From Aurantiacibacter suaedae (GTDB lineage: Bacteria; Pseudomonadota; Alphaproteobacteria; Sphingomonadales; Sphingomonadaceae): 64,000 nt of DNA. Both the position numbers and the translations under genes were made by a program. Location: NCBI RefSeq assembly GCF_005434915.1, contig NZ_SKCG01000001.1:1-64000 (forward strand), read 5' to 3'. Under the pieces are notes generated by a model. The model had not been told where the DNA came from, ran no database searches, and was given only the letters and a program-made list of their open reading frames with translations. How positions within the stretch are numbered: position 1 is the stretch's first letter; each line of letters starts with the position of its first letter. This document shows positions 43,730 to 56,163 of this stretch, piece after piece.

Positions 43730-43731
43730 GC

Positions 43732-45285
43732 CTAAAGGCAGGCTTCCAGATAGGCCTGATCGAACCCGAACTGCCGCGCCTTTTCCAAAGTATATGGACG
43801 CAGGCCAGAGCTGCGGTATTCGCCGATGATCTTGCCGTCCTCGCCTTCGTCCAGATATTCGAAGTTGAACAGCTCCTGCGTCACGATCACATCGCCCTCC
43901 ATGCCGATAACCTCGGTGATGTTGGTGGTGCGGCGCGAACCGTCACGCAGGCGCTTCACCTGCACGATGAGGTCCACCGACTCGGCAATCTGGCGGCTGA
44001 TCGCTTCCTTCGGGATCTTGATGTCGCCCATCAGAATCATGTTCTCCATACGGCCAAGGCACTCGCGCGGGGAGTTGGCGTGGAGCGTACACATCGAACC
44101 ATCGTGGCCGGTGTTCATCGCGGCGAGGAGATCGAAACACTCCGCGCCGCGGATTTCGCCCAGGATAATCCGGTCAGGCCTCATACGCAGGGCGTTTTTC
44201 ACGAGGTCGCCGATGGTGATAGCGCCCTGACCTTCAAGGTTCGGCGGGCGGGTTTCGAGCGGCAGCCAGTGCGGCTGTTGCAGGCGCAGTTCGGCCGCGT
44301 CTTCGATGGTGAGCACACGTTCGCCCGGGTCGATCATCTTCGACAGCGCGTTGAGCATGGTCGTCTTGCCCGAGCCGGTACCGCCCGAAATCACGATGTT
44401 CATCCGGCTCGCGCCCGCGATCTTGAGCGCGGTCGCCATCTTCTCGTTCATCGAGCCGAAGCCCTTGAGCATGTCGATGGTGATCGGCTTTTCGGAGAAC
44501 TTACGAATCGAGATCGCCGTGCCCTTGAGGCTCAGCGGCGGCACAATCACGTTCACACGTGATCCGTCCTTGAGGCGGGCGTCGGCCAGCGGCGTAGTCT
44601 GGTCGACGCGCCTTCCGACCTGGTTCACGATGCGCTGGGCGATCTGGAACAAGTGCGTCTCGTCGCGGAACTGGATCGGCGCGATCTGCAGCTTGCCCTT
44701 GCGCTCGACATAAGTCTGCTGCGGGCCGTTGACCATGATGTCCGAAATATCGGGATCGTTTAGCAACTCTTCCAGCGGGCCGAAGCCGAGCAGCTCGTCG
44801 ATCAGCACCTTTTCCAGCGCGAACTGTTCGCGCCGGTTGAGCGTGATGCGCAGCTCGGCCAGCACCTCCATGATGATCGGCCGAAATTCTTCCGACAGCT
44901 CTTCCTTCGAGAGGGTGGCCGCCGCTTCCGGATCGACGCGTTCGAGCAGGCGCGGGAGCACCTGCTCCTTGATCTTGTGAACCGACTGTTCGAACCCGCC
45001 GACTTCGCTGACCCCGCTTTCGCTGGCGGCATTGGCACGGTCGGCGAGGCGGCTCATCGCATCGGCGTGGGGGCTGGGGGCAGATGGTTCGGCGCCAGCA
45101 TCGGCCGGCATTCCTGCATTGGGCAGGGGCGGGAACTGCTCGCCGCCGGGCACTTGAGCCGCGCTGCGGTCGCTGGGCGCGGGGGCGTTGCCATTGCGCA
45201 TGGGCTTGGCAACCCCGAAGCTGGGCCGTGACCCGCCTGTGCCGCCCGGTCCACCGACGCCGTTTTTGCGTCCGAATGCGCTCAT
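43732..45285 (-). CDS. cpaF: CpaF-type secretion ATPase (type II/IV), orphan
   Basis: 517 aa. After a Pro/Gly-rich low-complexity start of about 100 residues, the CpaF core: EKVLIDELLGFGPLEELLND, LKDGSRVNVIVPPLSLKGTA, Walker A NIVISGGTGSGKTTMLNALS, ASP box MRPDRIILGEIRGAECFDLL and the His motif SMCTLHANSPRE. Powers Flp/Tad pilus assembly in relatives. No other cpa/tad gene is in the window, so partners lie elsewhere. Confidence 0.92.
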   Translation of the reverse strand: MSAFGRKNGVGGPGGTGGSRPSFGVAKPMRNGNAPAPSDRSAAQVPGGEQFPPLPNAGMPADAGAEPSAPSPHADAMSRLADRANAASESGVSEVGGFEQSVHKIKEQVLPRLLERVDPEAAATLSKEELSEEFRPIIMEVLAELRITLNRREQFALEKVLIDELLGFGPLEELLNDPDISDIMVNGPQQTYVERKGKLQIAPIQFRDETHLFQIAQRIVNQVGRRVDQTTPLADARLKDGSRVNVIVPPLSLKGTAISIRKFSEKPITIDMLKGFGSMNEKMATALKIAGASRMNIVISGGTGSGKTTMLNALSKMIDPGERVLTIEDAAELRLQQPHWLPLETRPPNLEGQGAITIGDLVKNALRMRPDRIILGEIRGAECFDLLAAMNTGHDGSMCTLHANSPRECLGRMENMILMGDIKIPKEAISRQIAESVDLIVQVKRLRDGSRRTTNITEVIGMEGDVIVTQELFNFEYLDEGEDGKIIGEYRSSGLRPYTLEKARQFGFDQAYLEACL

Positions 45286-45487
45286 TGCCGTCCCTCTTGG
45301 TCTGTCCGACCGCGCAAACAGCGGGCCGACATCACGAAATCACGAAATCAGCCAGCTTTTCGGCAATCTTGGTAAAGATTTCGCAAAGGGGTTCGCGGTC
45401 ATCGTCGGTGCTCGCAAAAGAGGTGAACGATTGCATGGCAGCCAGCGCCAGCCTAGGCGGAGCGCTCAAGCGGGGGACGAGGCCTTC

Positions 45488-46378
45488 ATGCAAAATTCGG
45501 ATCGCGCCGGCCTGCTCTATGCACTCGCTGGTTTCTGTACGCTTTCGATCGGCGACGCCATCGTGAAGGGCATGATGGGTGCCTGGCCCGCACCGGCAAT
45601 GGCGGCGACGCGTTATATCGTAGGCAGCGCGCTGCTGGCCGTGCTGCTGGCGCGCAGCGAGGGGCTTGGCGCGCTGGCTCTTCCGCGGGACAAGCTGCAA
45701 TGGCTGCGCGGGCTGTCGATCAGTTGTTCGGCCATCGGAATGTTTTTCGCGGTATGGGTCATGCCGCTGGCCGAAGCGACCACCATCGCCTTCACCCAGC
45801 CGGTGATTACCGCGCTTCTCGCCATGGTATTTTTGGACGAACGGGCGCGCAAAAGCACCTGGATCGCCAGCGCCATGGCTTTTGTAGGGGTGATCATCGT
45901 GCTGCGTCCCAATTTCGAGGCGGCGGGCTGGGCGGTGCTGTTCCCGCTGATGGGCGCGACCGGAATGGCGGTGACCATAATCGCCAACCGCAAGGTCCAC
46001 GGCCGCGCCAGCGTGCTCGCTATGCAGTACTATATGTCGATTACGGCGATGATCTTCCTTAGCGTCGCAACCTTTGCCGGACACCTCAGCGGCATCGAGA
46101 CCTTCGCTTTGACCTGGCCGCACTGGTCTGTGCTGGCGCGGTGCGCGTTTATCGGCGTTAGTGCGACACTGGCGCAGTGGCTGATTTACATGGGTACGGC
46201 CAAGGCGGGGGCGGGCACCATCGCGCCGATGACCTACGGCCAGCTCTTGATGGCGATCTCACTTGGCTGGATATTCTTCGACGACATACCGGATGGCCTT
46301 GCCACAGTCGGCGCGGCCATCATTATCGGTGCCGGGCTTTACCTGTGGCACGACCGGCGCACGCGCCCTGCGGCTTAG
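45488..46378 (+). CDS. DMT superfamily (EamA) transporter
   Basis: 296 aa, ten helices. First repeat contains FTLSIGDAIVKGMMGAW-like start (here CTLSIGDAIVKGMMGAWPA) and PLAEATTIAFTQPVITALLA; second contains VSATLAQWLIYMGTAKAGAG. Different subgroup from the gene at 42529 (low sequence likeness by eye). ATG 45488 places the first helix as usual; upstream open codons are not family-like. Substrate unknown. Confidence 0.88.
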   Translation: MQNSDRAGLLYALAGFCTLSIGDAIVKGMMGAWPAPAMAATRYIVGSALLAVLLARSEGLGALALPRDKLQWLRGLSISCSAIGMFFAVWVMPLAEATTIAFTQPVITALLAMVFLDERARKSTWIASAMAFVGVIIVLRPNFEAAGWAVLFPLMGATGMAVTIIANRKVHGRASVLAMQYYMSITAMIFLSVATFAGHLSGIETFALTWPHWSVLARCAFIGVSATLAQWLIYMGTAKAGAGTIAPMTYGQLLMAISLGWIFFDDIPDGLATVGAAIIIGAGLYLWHDRRTRPAA

Positions 46379-46384
46379 GCCGGA

Positions 46385-47893
46385 TCATTTCGCGGCCTTG
46401 CGCGCCCAGGCTGTGAGTGTGCGGTGTCGCAGCTTATTCGTGGTGAGGGCGCGATACTTCTGGGCAAGCGCAGCTTCGACGAGCGCCGTCGCCTTCCTGT
46501 TCTGCGGGGTTACGGGGCGATCGGCGGTAACAATCACACTAGGCCGGGTGGCAAGGATGCGCGCCACCTCGTCCGCCTGATTGACCCCGAGCGCCTCGGT
46601 CTCAAGGGCGTTGTTGAGATGGTCGGGATAGACGAACCGGGTCGGTACACAGGAGTTCGTCATCCGGTACAGCGAAGTGTGCCCGTCGAACATCCAAAGA
46701 CAGTCGCGGCGCGCGTCGACGTAAGGGGCAATGGCCTGTGCGAAGCGCTGCGCCTCGCGCCGCTCCTGCTGCGACTGGTCGTAGCGTGCGGGCAGGTTTA
46801 GCAGATAGACTAGAACAGCCAGAAGCAGCAGGTTGAAGACGATACGTAGGACGGCCCTGCTGTCGAACATCGGTACGGCCAGCAATGCGACGGGGGCCAC
46901 CAGTCCGGCGAAATAGTAGCCATAAACGGTGCCCGGCAGAAACACCGAGCCGATCGAGGCCAGCGCGAAAAGGACAAACAGTTGCCACACCGCCCAATCG
47001 CGCGGGCTCCTCGTGCGAAAGGTGGCGTAGATTCCGCCCACAGCCAGAACCGCCAGCGGGGCGACGAGAATGCGATAGCGGCTTTGCCAGCGGCCTTGGC
47101 TGGCGGGGATGCGATCGAAGAAGCTCACGAAGTTGGCGAAGAAGAAGTCCTCAAACCCACCTGCGGCAAGATAGAGCAGAGCGATCAGGAGCGTCGGCAG
47201 AAGGCCCAGGAAAACGAACAGCAGCGCGCGCTTGGCTAGCGTCGCCAAATTCGCGCCCCGCCTGTGCTCGATCCAAAGCGCATAGAGCCCGAAGGCAAGA
47301 CAATGCGGGACCACCGTGTATTTCACCTGCAAGGCCAGCCCGCCGATCAGCATGGCGAGCGCGGCGCGGCGGGTGAAGCCCGGGTGATCGCGCTCGGCCA
47401 GCAGGCGCACCATCGCCAGCAGCAGCGGTGTGAAAAAGATCTCGCTCTGGCCCGAATGGCTACCATAGGCCGAGAGCAGGATAATCGTGACCACGCCCGC
47501 AAAGGTGGCCGCCAGCCGTCCGCCAATCAGCCGGGCATTGGCATAGGTGAGCCAGCCTGCTAGGAAGGCGGATAGAGCCGCGAAAAGCTGAAAGGCGATG
47601 GGGCCGGGACCAAGCAGCAGATGAGCCAGGCCGAAGATGGCGAACAGGCCGAACGGCTTTCGATCCCACCAATCGACATAGGGCAGTTCGCCATACTGCA
47701 GGCGCCAGCCTATGAACGAATAGAGCTGCTCGTCATAGTCGGCCACGGGGTCGCCGAACCAGACCGCGCGCGTGGCGACCACTGCCGCCAGCAGGGCGAA
47801 CAGGCCGGGCAAGTCGCGGCGTAGGCTCGCCGCAATGTTCGTGCTGTGCCCGCGATGGGGGGATAGATTGGCCAAGGGGCGGGTCTTTCTCAT
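46385..47893 (-). CDS. Glycosyltransferase family 39-type membrane protein
   Basis: 502 aa with about eleven helices. The acidic motif VADYDEQLYSFIGWRLQYGE after the first helix and YVDWWDRKPFGLFAIFGLAH are typical of PMT/ArnT-type transferases, which use polyprenyl-linked sugars on the periplasmic side. C-terminal soluble part about 120 aa (from ERREAQRFAQAIAPYVDA). Acceptor unknown. Divergent from the HNH gene. Confidence 0.82.
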   Translation of the reverse strand: MRKTRPLANLSPHRGHSTNIAASLRRDLPGLFALLAAVVATRAVWFGDPVADYDEQLYSFIGWRLQYGELPYVDWWDRKPFGLFAIFGLAHLLLGPGPIAFQLFAALSAFLAGWLTYANARLIGGRLAATFAGVVTIILLSAYGSHSGQSEIFFTPLLLAMVRLLAERDHPGFTRRAALAMLIGGLALQVKYTVVPHCLAFGLYALWIEHRRGANLATLAKRALLFVFLGLLPTLLIALLYLAAGGFEDFFFANFVSFFDRIPASQGRWQSRYRILVAPLAVLAVGGIYATFRTRSPRDWAVWQLFVLFALASIGSVFLPGTVYGYYFAGLVAPVALLAVPMFDSRAVLRIVFNLLLLAVLVYLLNLPARYDQSQQERREAQRFAQAIAPYVDARRDCLWMFDGHTSLYRMTNSCVPTRFVYPDHLNNALETEALGVNQADEVARILATRPSVIVTADRPVTPQNRKATALVEAALAQKYRALTTNKLRHRTLTAWARKAAK

Positions 47894-47943
47894 CGGGAAA
47901 CGGGCTTGTCGCAGCCTTGCGAAAGCGCTTGGTTAGCTTCGCG

Positions 47944-48243
47944 ATGCCCATTAGCCAACACACGAGTGACCAGAGCGCGATCTGCTGGCTGTGTCAGCGC
48001 CCGCTTGGGCGGCGTGTGCAGCTCCACCATGTCGTTCCCAAGGCTAAGCGGGGGAAAGTCACGGTGCCGGTCCATCCGATTTGCCATCGCACGATCCACG
48101 CCTGCTTCACCAATGCGCAGCTTATGCGGTTGGGCGGCGCTCGAGAGCCGCTGGTGGCCGATCCGGAGGTGGCGAAATTTCTGCGCTGGATCGCGGACAA
48201 GCCGCCCGATTTTCACGCGCCCACCCGGCGCCAGAGAAAGTGA
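47944..48243 (+). CDS. HNH endonuclease-like protein
   Basis: 99 aa. ICWLCQRPLGRRVQLHHVVP supplies the Cys pair and His, and HPICHRTIHACFTNAQL the second half of the HNH/zinc motif. Small stand-alone HNH nuclease proteins of this type are common near mobile or repair genes, but no such genes adjoin. A slightly longer start at 47917 is possible. Function in the cell unknown. Confidence 0.78.
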   Translation: MPISQHTSDQSAICWLCQRPLGRRVQLHHVVPKAKRGKVTVPVHPICHRTIHACFTNAQLMRLGGAREPLVADPEVAKFLRWIADKPPDFHAPTRRQRK

Positions 48244-48436
48244 CGAAGTCGACTGTGTGACGATCGCCGCTTTCACGCCATTCGTTTTAAAAATCAGCCC
48301 ATTAAGGCCATTGGGAAATGTTGGCATTCGGGCAGAATTCGCGCGCGCTGTCCCTGATGCTTGCGGCCTGGCGAAGGCCTGTCTTTGGAATGGTTTCGGC
48401 TCTCCAGGAAAGCTTGCGAAAGCTGCGGCGCGCATA

Positions 48437-48607
48437 TCAGCGCGGCAGGCTCTTCATGCCCTTGGTGCGGCTGGTGAGGTGCCATTCGCGGCACAGCTGG
48501 CAGCGATAGGGGCGCAAGGTGATCGTGGCTCTCAGCGCCACGGCGATGGCCTCGGCCTCGCTGGAAAAGCGCCGCTTGCGGGCGCAGACGCCGGGGCGCG
48601 TGTTCAC
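48437..48607 (-). CDS. Small zinc-ribbon-like protein downstream of atpC
   Basis: 56 aa, GTG start at 48607 with AAGAGG 7 bases before, in the same frame and 15 bases after the atpC stop. Sequence: CARKRRFSSEAEAIAVALRA, then RPYRCQLCREWHLTSRTKGM. The C-x2-C-x3-H pattern plus an upstream Cys suggests metal binding. Similar short proteins with an RPYxCxxCxxWHLT segment are known in alphaproteobacteria (recollection). It is likely read with the atp operon. Confidence 0.7.
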   Translation of the reverse strand: MNTRPGVCARKRRFSSEAEAIAVALRATITLRPYRCQLCREWHLTSRTKGMKSLPR

Positions 48608-48622
48608 GCCCCGGCCTCTTGG

Positions 48623-48880
48623 TCAGTCGTCGACATGCTCGGCGAGCACGGTCAGACCCTTGTCGCCCACTTCGGCAAAGCCGCCGCGGACCATGATGGT
48701 TTCGGGCTGCGCGCCAGCGGTCTTGAAGACCTGCACCGCGCCGTCGGCAATTGTCGACATGAAGGGCGCGTGGCCTTCAAGCACGCCGAATTCGCCCTCG
48801 CTGCCGGGGACGACCACCATGTGGACCTCCTCGGAGCGGACCAGCTTTTCCGGCGTGACGAGTTCGAAATGCAGAGCCAT
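48623..48880 (-). CDS. atpC: ATP synthase F1 subunit epsilon (short form)
   Basis: 85 aa: only the beta-sandwich ([60 protein letters not shown]); the C-terminal helix hairpin that inhibits the enzyme in E. coli (139 aa) is absent. Such truncated epsilon subunits occur in alphaproteobacteria, where zeta can take the inhibitory role. Follows atpD after a 140-bp gap filled by a palindromic repeat. Confidence 0.93.
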   Translation of the reverse strand: MALHFELVTPEKLVRSEEVHMVVVPGSEGEFGVLEGHAPFMSTIADGAVQVFKTAGAQPETIMVRGGFAEVGDKGLTVLAEHVDD

Positions 48881-48895
48881 TGTCTTTCCCTATAC

Positions 48896-49016
48896 CCCCT
48901 CCCGTGCTGGAGGGGCAACGAGACTTGGTCGCGCAAGCGGCCTAGTCGCAGTGGGGTGGGTGAGCGCGACTTGTGGGCGCCAACCTCCACCCCGAACCCC
49001 TCCCAGAGGGGAGGGG
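48896..49016. repeat. Palindromic repeat between atpD and atpC
   Basis: CCCCTCC-CGTGCT-GGAGGGG (48896-48915) and CCCCTCCC-AGA-GGGGAGGGG (48997-49016) frame about 80 bases containing GGGGTGGGTGAGCGCGAC. The pattern matches the element at 10581-10664. It lies inside an operon and has no open reading frame, so the transcript must pass through two strong hairpins before atpC. Confidence 0.65.
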
Positions 49017-49024
49017 ACTTGTCA

Positions 49025-50494
<1,470 letters not shown>

Positions 50495-50520
50495 TTAGGA
50501 AACGGTCTGTCTCATGCGGC

Positions 50521-51054
50521 TCAGAAAAGTTCACCAGGAGACCGGTCTTCCTGAACGATTAGTGAGCCGCCTTTTTGGCGGTTTTGAACTCCGAAGTCTT
50601 CGCCGTTGCGATATTGCAATTTGCAGTGTCGCATTTTGCCTCTGCCTTCGCAGCCGAGGTTGGTAGCTCCATTTGCAACGAATGAAGCGACAACTTCATC
50701 AACTTCATCATTGAAATAGACAAAGAAATGCGCGCCAGCATCCCAAAGGGGCGTCGAAAAGAATGTGATGCTGCTCACTCCTTGAACAGAATGTCCGAAA
50801 ACAGAAAGCGAATTTAAGTTACTGCAATCACTTCTTGAGGCGCGAGTGGAGCGGCTTTTTTCAGAACGGCTGTGCGTCAAACAGTTTTGATCGACCAGCC
50901 GATTCAAGGTCACTCTCACGCCGCGTACAATCTTTCCTGTTTCGAGGTCCGATGAAGCTCCATTGAGCGCATCCTGCGCATTAGCACCTACGGGTGCAAT
51001 AATAGCGACCAAAAGCGCAACAGCTGAAAAACGACAGAGTTTCGTTCGCTTCAT
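50521..51054 (-). CDS. Hypothetical secreted Cys-containing protein inserted in the atp operon
   Basis: 177 aa. Signal peptide (KRTKLCRFSAVALLVAIIAP, cleavage after GANA). The mature chain holds four Cys in two pairs (QNCLTH and SDCSNL; NLGCEG and RHCKLQ), suggesting two disulfides. No family recognised. The gene is more A/T-rich than its neighbours. Its ATG overlaps the atpG stop codon (TGATG), so it is translationally coupled and read with the operon. Most relatives have atpD directly after atpG. Confidence 0.75.
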   Translation of the reverse strand: MKRTKLCRFSAVALLVAIIAPVGANAQDALNGASSDLETGKIVRGVRVTLNRLVDQNCLTHSRSEKSRSTRASRSDCSNLNSLSVFGHSVQGVSSITFFSTPLWDAGAHFFVYFNDEVDEVVASFVANGATNLGCEGRGKMRHCKLQYRNGEDFGVQNRQKGGSLIVQEDRSPGELF

Positions 51055-51923
51055 CACAGCGCCTCCGCGCCAGCGATAATCTCGACAAGCTCAGTCGTAA
51101 TCGCGGCCTGGCGGCTGCGGTTGTACTGTACGGTCAGCTTGTCGATCAGCTCGCCCGCATTGCGGGTGGCGTTGTCCATCGCGGTCATCGAGGCGCCTTG
51201 CTCCGATGCTTCGCGTTCGAGCAGCGCGCCGAACAGCTGGGTCTTGATGTAGCGCGGCAGCAGGTCGGCGAGGATTTCTTCCTCGTTCGGCTCGTACTCG
51301 ACCACAGCGCCGGTGTCGGTCACCTCTTCGGGAGCGGGGACGGGCACGATCTGCACGGTGGTGGGATCTTGCGCCAGCGCGCTCTTGAAGATCGGATAGA
51401 TGAGCGAGGCGACGTCGAATTCGCCTTTCTCGAAGCGGCTGATGAGGTCGTCGGCAATCGCTTCGGCTTCGGTAAAGCCGATATTGCGCACTTCGCTGGT
51501 GTCGAAGCCGTCACCGATCTGGCTGGCATAGTCGCGCTTTAGCGGCGCACGACCTTTCTTGCCGACGAGATAAAAGGTGACCTCTTTGCCCGCCTGTTCG
51601 AGCGCGCGGGCCTGTCGCTTGGCTTCCTTGACGATGTTGGCGTTAAGACCGCCGCACAGCCCCTTGTCGGTGTTGACGACGACGAGCAGGTGCCGGTCAG
51701 TCTTGCCGTTGCCCGAAAGCAGCAGCGGTGCATCGGCGCCGCTCACCTTGCTGGCGAGCGAGCCCATCACACCGGCGAGACGCTCGGCATAGGGGCGCGC
51801 GGCCTCGGCTGCGGCCTGAGCCTTGCGCAGCTTCGCCGCGGCGACCATCTGCTTCGCCTTGGTGATCTTCTGCGTCGACTTGACCGACTTGATCCGGTCT
51901 TTGAGTTCCTTGAGGCTTGCCAT
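51054..51923 (-). CDS. atpG: ATP synthase F1 subunit gamma
   Basis: 289 aa. Central stalk: start [56 protein letters not shown] and the C-terminal helix [20 protein letters not shown]. The frame runs upstream past 51923, but only the ATG there gives the family N-terminus. A monooxygenase-like gene ends 7 bp upstream. Confidence 0.96.
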   Translation of the reverse strand: MASLKELKDRIKSVKSTQKITKAKQMVAAAKLRKAQAAAEAARPYAERLAGVMGSLASKVSGADAPLLLSGNGKTDRHLLVVVNTDKGLCGGLNANIVKEAKRQARALEQAGKEVTFYLVGKKGRAPLKRDYASQIGDGFDTSEVRNIGFTEAEAIADDLISRFEKGEFDVASLIYPIFKSALAQDPTTVQIVPVPAPEEVTDTGAVVEYEPNEEEILADLLPRYIKTQLFGALLEREASEQGASMTAMDNATRNAGELIDKLTVQYNRSRQAAITTELVEIIAGAEAL

Positions 51924-51930
51924 ATCCTGT

Positions 51931-52224
51931 TCAGCCTTCCAGCGACCGCACTTCGACGAGTTGAGGGGGCGATTGGAGCCACCCTTCATACTGCGCGAAC
52001 ACGTCTTTGGTGTATTCCTGAGCGTGGTGGAACTCGAACGCGTCGCGATCCGCCCACTCTTCGAAAATCATAATCGTGCTCGATCCGTCCGCCGCACGGC
52101 GGGGCTCGAAAATGAGACAGCCGTCTTCGGCACGGGTCGCAGGAACGATGGAGGCAACTGCCTGCGCGGCAGCCTCCATATGCTCCGGCTTGACCGGGAT
52201 CGTGGCGAATACGGTGTAGCTCAT
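51931..52224 (-). CDS. ABM-domain monooxygenase-like protein inserted in the atp operon
   Basis: 97 aa, start [20 protein letters not shown], then [35 protein letters not shown] and [12 protein letters not shown] dimeric alpha+beta fold; known members oxidise quinols or degrade haem, or bind metabolites. It lies between atpA (stop 7 bp upstream) and atpG (start 7 bp downstream), so it must be part of the same transcript. Related to the ABM protein at 17960 by its RAEDGC segment. Activity unknown. Confidence 0.82.
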   Translation of the reverse strand: MSYTVFATIPVKPEHMEAAAQAVASIVPATRAEDGCLIFEPRRAADGSSTIMIFEEWADRDAFEFHHAQEYTKDVFAQYEGWLQSPPQLVEVRSLEG

Positions 52225-52231
52225 CGGACGA

Positions 52232-54345
<2,114 letters not shown>

Positions 54346-54507
54346 GCGCGAATTATCCTTCAAACTGTCCGAGTAGACGATGTGTGTTTCGCCGGAGAAT
54401 TGGGGCACTTAAAGAACCCCCCCGGCAAACTCGGCGCGCGCCTAGCATCGGGTGGATTGGGATGCAAGGCCGGGGGACAAGCCTTTGGCGGTAAAGTGTG
54501 TCTGCCG

Positions 54508-56085
54508 TCAGTCCGTGGCGTTTCCATTCAGGGTGCAGGTATAGACAAGCCGCTCGTTCGGCCGGTCGGGCAGGGCGGTCATGACCGCGCCCTGATCGAC
54601 GCCGAGCTGGCGCGCCGCCTGATCGCCGCCGTCGCATTGCGGGGCCTCGTATTGCCCACGAAGTTCGCGCGCGTTGCGCATGGCTTCGCGGTCGAGCAGG
54701 TAACGCTCCACCACATATTCGTGGGCCTGCGGATCGAACCGGTTGACCGACACTGCCGCCTCTGTCGAAGGCACCAGCACGCGGGTCCAGTCTCCGGCAT
54801 TGATGCCATACTGGGTGCGGCCGTTGACGCAGCCTTGCGCGCTCCAGCCGATTTCGAGATCCTGTTTGGGCGCGCTGGTGACGCGGCTGCGCTGCTGATC
54901 GAGCACGCAGGAATAGGTCGCCTCGGCCACGAGCGCGCCGCCCGGCTTATCTTCGGGAGCGTCGCCGGGTCGCTCCGGAAACAGCGTGGCTTGCAGATCG
55001 CTTTCGATATCGGCGAAGGCGGGGCGGGTGAGCCAGGCGATGGCAGCACCCACCAGCGCCACAATCGCCACGCTGCCGACGATTGCACGTTGGCGCATGT
55101 CGCCGCGCAGATGCATGAGATAGGCCGCGCCGCCCGCGGCCAGAGCGATCACGAACAACAGCAGCGCCAGCGCCATCCGGTTCGCGCGGGCATCGATGGT
55201 GCGGAAGGTGAGATCGCGGCGCAATTCCTCCTCGCGCTGAGCCAGTTCGGCCCGGGCTTGTTCGGCGCGGCGCTGGTCTGCGGCGAGCATCTGCTGGCGG
55301 CGCGCTTCGTCCTGAGCATCCAGCTCGGCCAGCGAGCGGCAGGGCAGCGCGTTCAATTGCGGCTGAATATCGTTCGCGCGCAGGAAGGGGAGCAGCTCGC
55401 GCGTGCTTACGGCAAAGAAGAACTCGGCCTCGGTGCCCTCGCTTTCAGCGCCGAACGAGTTGATTCCGATCACCCGACCGCAGTTATCCACCAGCGGCCC
55501 GCCCGAGTTGCCGCGGGCGATGGGCGCGGTGTGGAGCAGGGTGTCCATCTCGCGGCTCGGGCGGCGGCCCGAAAGAAAGCCGGTACTTAGCACCGGCGGG
55601 GTTGCGCGAAACAGGTCGTTCTGGCCCAATCCCTGCGCCCGGTCGACGTTCATGGGGTAACCGATGGCGGTGACGGCGCTTTGTCCGCTCGCCGGATTGC
55701 CCGCGATGGTGAGCACGGGCAGGTTCATCGGCTTGGTAGTGGCGAGAATCGCCAGATCATTGCGCGGGCTGACCGAAACCGGCCGGGCGTAGACTGCATC
55801 GCCGCCTTCGGGCGGGACGATCCCGATCGAGAGGCGCTTGTCCTCGATGGCGGGGTTGATGACGTGCGCATTGGTTATGATCCGCTCGCCCGCGACCACG
55901 AAGCCGGTGCCGTGGGCGATGGGGAAGATCTGGTCGCCATCGCGGCCGATGATCACCACGCGCACCACGCCGCGCGCAGCGGCGGCGATATCGGCCTCGT
56001 CTGCCTGTGCCGGGGCCGCGGGGAGCATGGCGGCGAACAGAAGGCTCAGCGCCAGGGCGAGTGTGCGGAGGGTGTGCGCGATCAT
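54508..56085 (-). CDS. Trypsin-like serine protease with central membrane helix
   Basis: 525 aa. Signal peptide (RTLALALSLLFAAMLPAAPA), then a Deg/trypsin-type domain with the triad His (ERIITNAHVINPA), Asp (SPRNDLAILATTKP) and Ser (HTAPIARGNSGGPLVDNCGR). A coiled coil rich in Arg/Glu (about 275-325), then two membrane helices (ALALLLFVIALAAGGAAYLM and SVAIVALVGAAIAWLT), and a C-terminal domain of about 160 aa with several Cys. No PDZ seen. Substrate unknown. AAAGGGGG precedes the chosen ATG. Confidence 0.88.
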   Translation of the reverse strand: MIAHTLRTLALALSLLFAAMLPAAPAQADEADIAAAARGVVRVVIIGRDGDQIFPIAHGTGFVVAGERIITNAHVINPAIEDKRLSIGIVPPEGGDAVYARPVSVSPRNDLAILATTKPMNLPVLTIAGNPASGQSAVTAIGYPMNVDRAQGLGQNDLFRATPPVLSTGFLSGRRPSREMDTLLHTAPIARGNSGGPLVDNCGRVIGINSFGAESEGTEAEFFFAVSTRELLPFLRANDIQPQLNALPCRSLAELDAQDEARRQQMLAADQRRAEQARAELAQREEELRRDLTFRTIDARANRMALALLLFVIALAAGGAAYLMHLRGDMRQRAIVGSVAIVALVGAAIAWLTRPAFADIESDLQATLFPERPGDAPEDKPGGALVAEATYSCVLDQQRSRVTSAPKQDLEIGWSAQGCVNGRTQYGINAGDWTRVLVPSTEAAVSVNRFDPQAHEYVVERYLLDREAMRNARELRGQYEAPQCDGGDQAARQLGVDQGAVMTALPDRPNERLVYTCTLNGNATD

Positions 56086-56163
56086 GGCCCCCTTTCGCCT
56101 CTCATCGCTTTGAGCGCAAGATTCGGGAAGCATCGCTCGTCATTTGGTCGTAAATATCGCCGG

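Noticed and set aside
45330..45350. Short direct repeat ATCACGAAATCACGAAATCA near the second DMT gene.
   Set aside because: Only two partial units; no sign of an array or a binding site.
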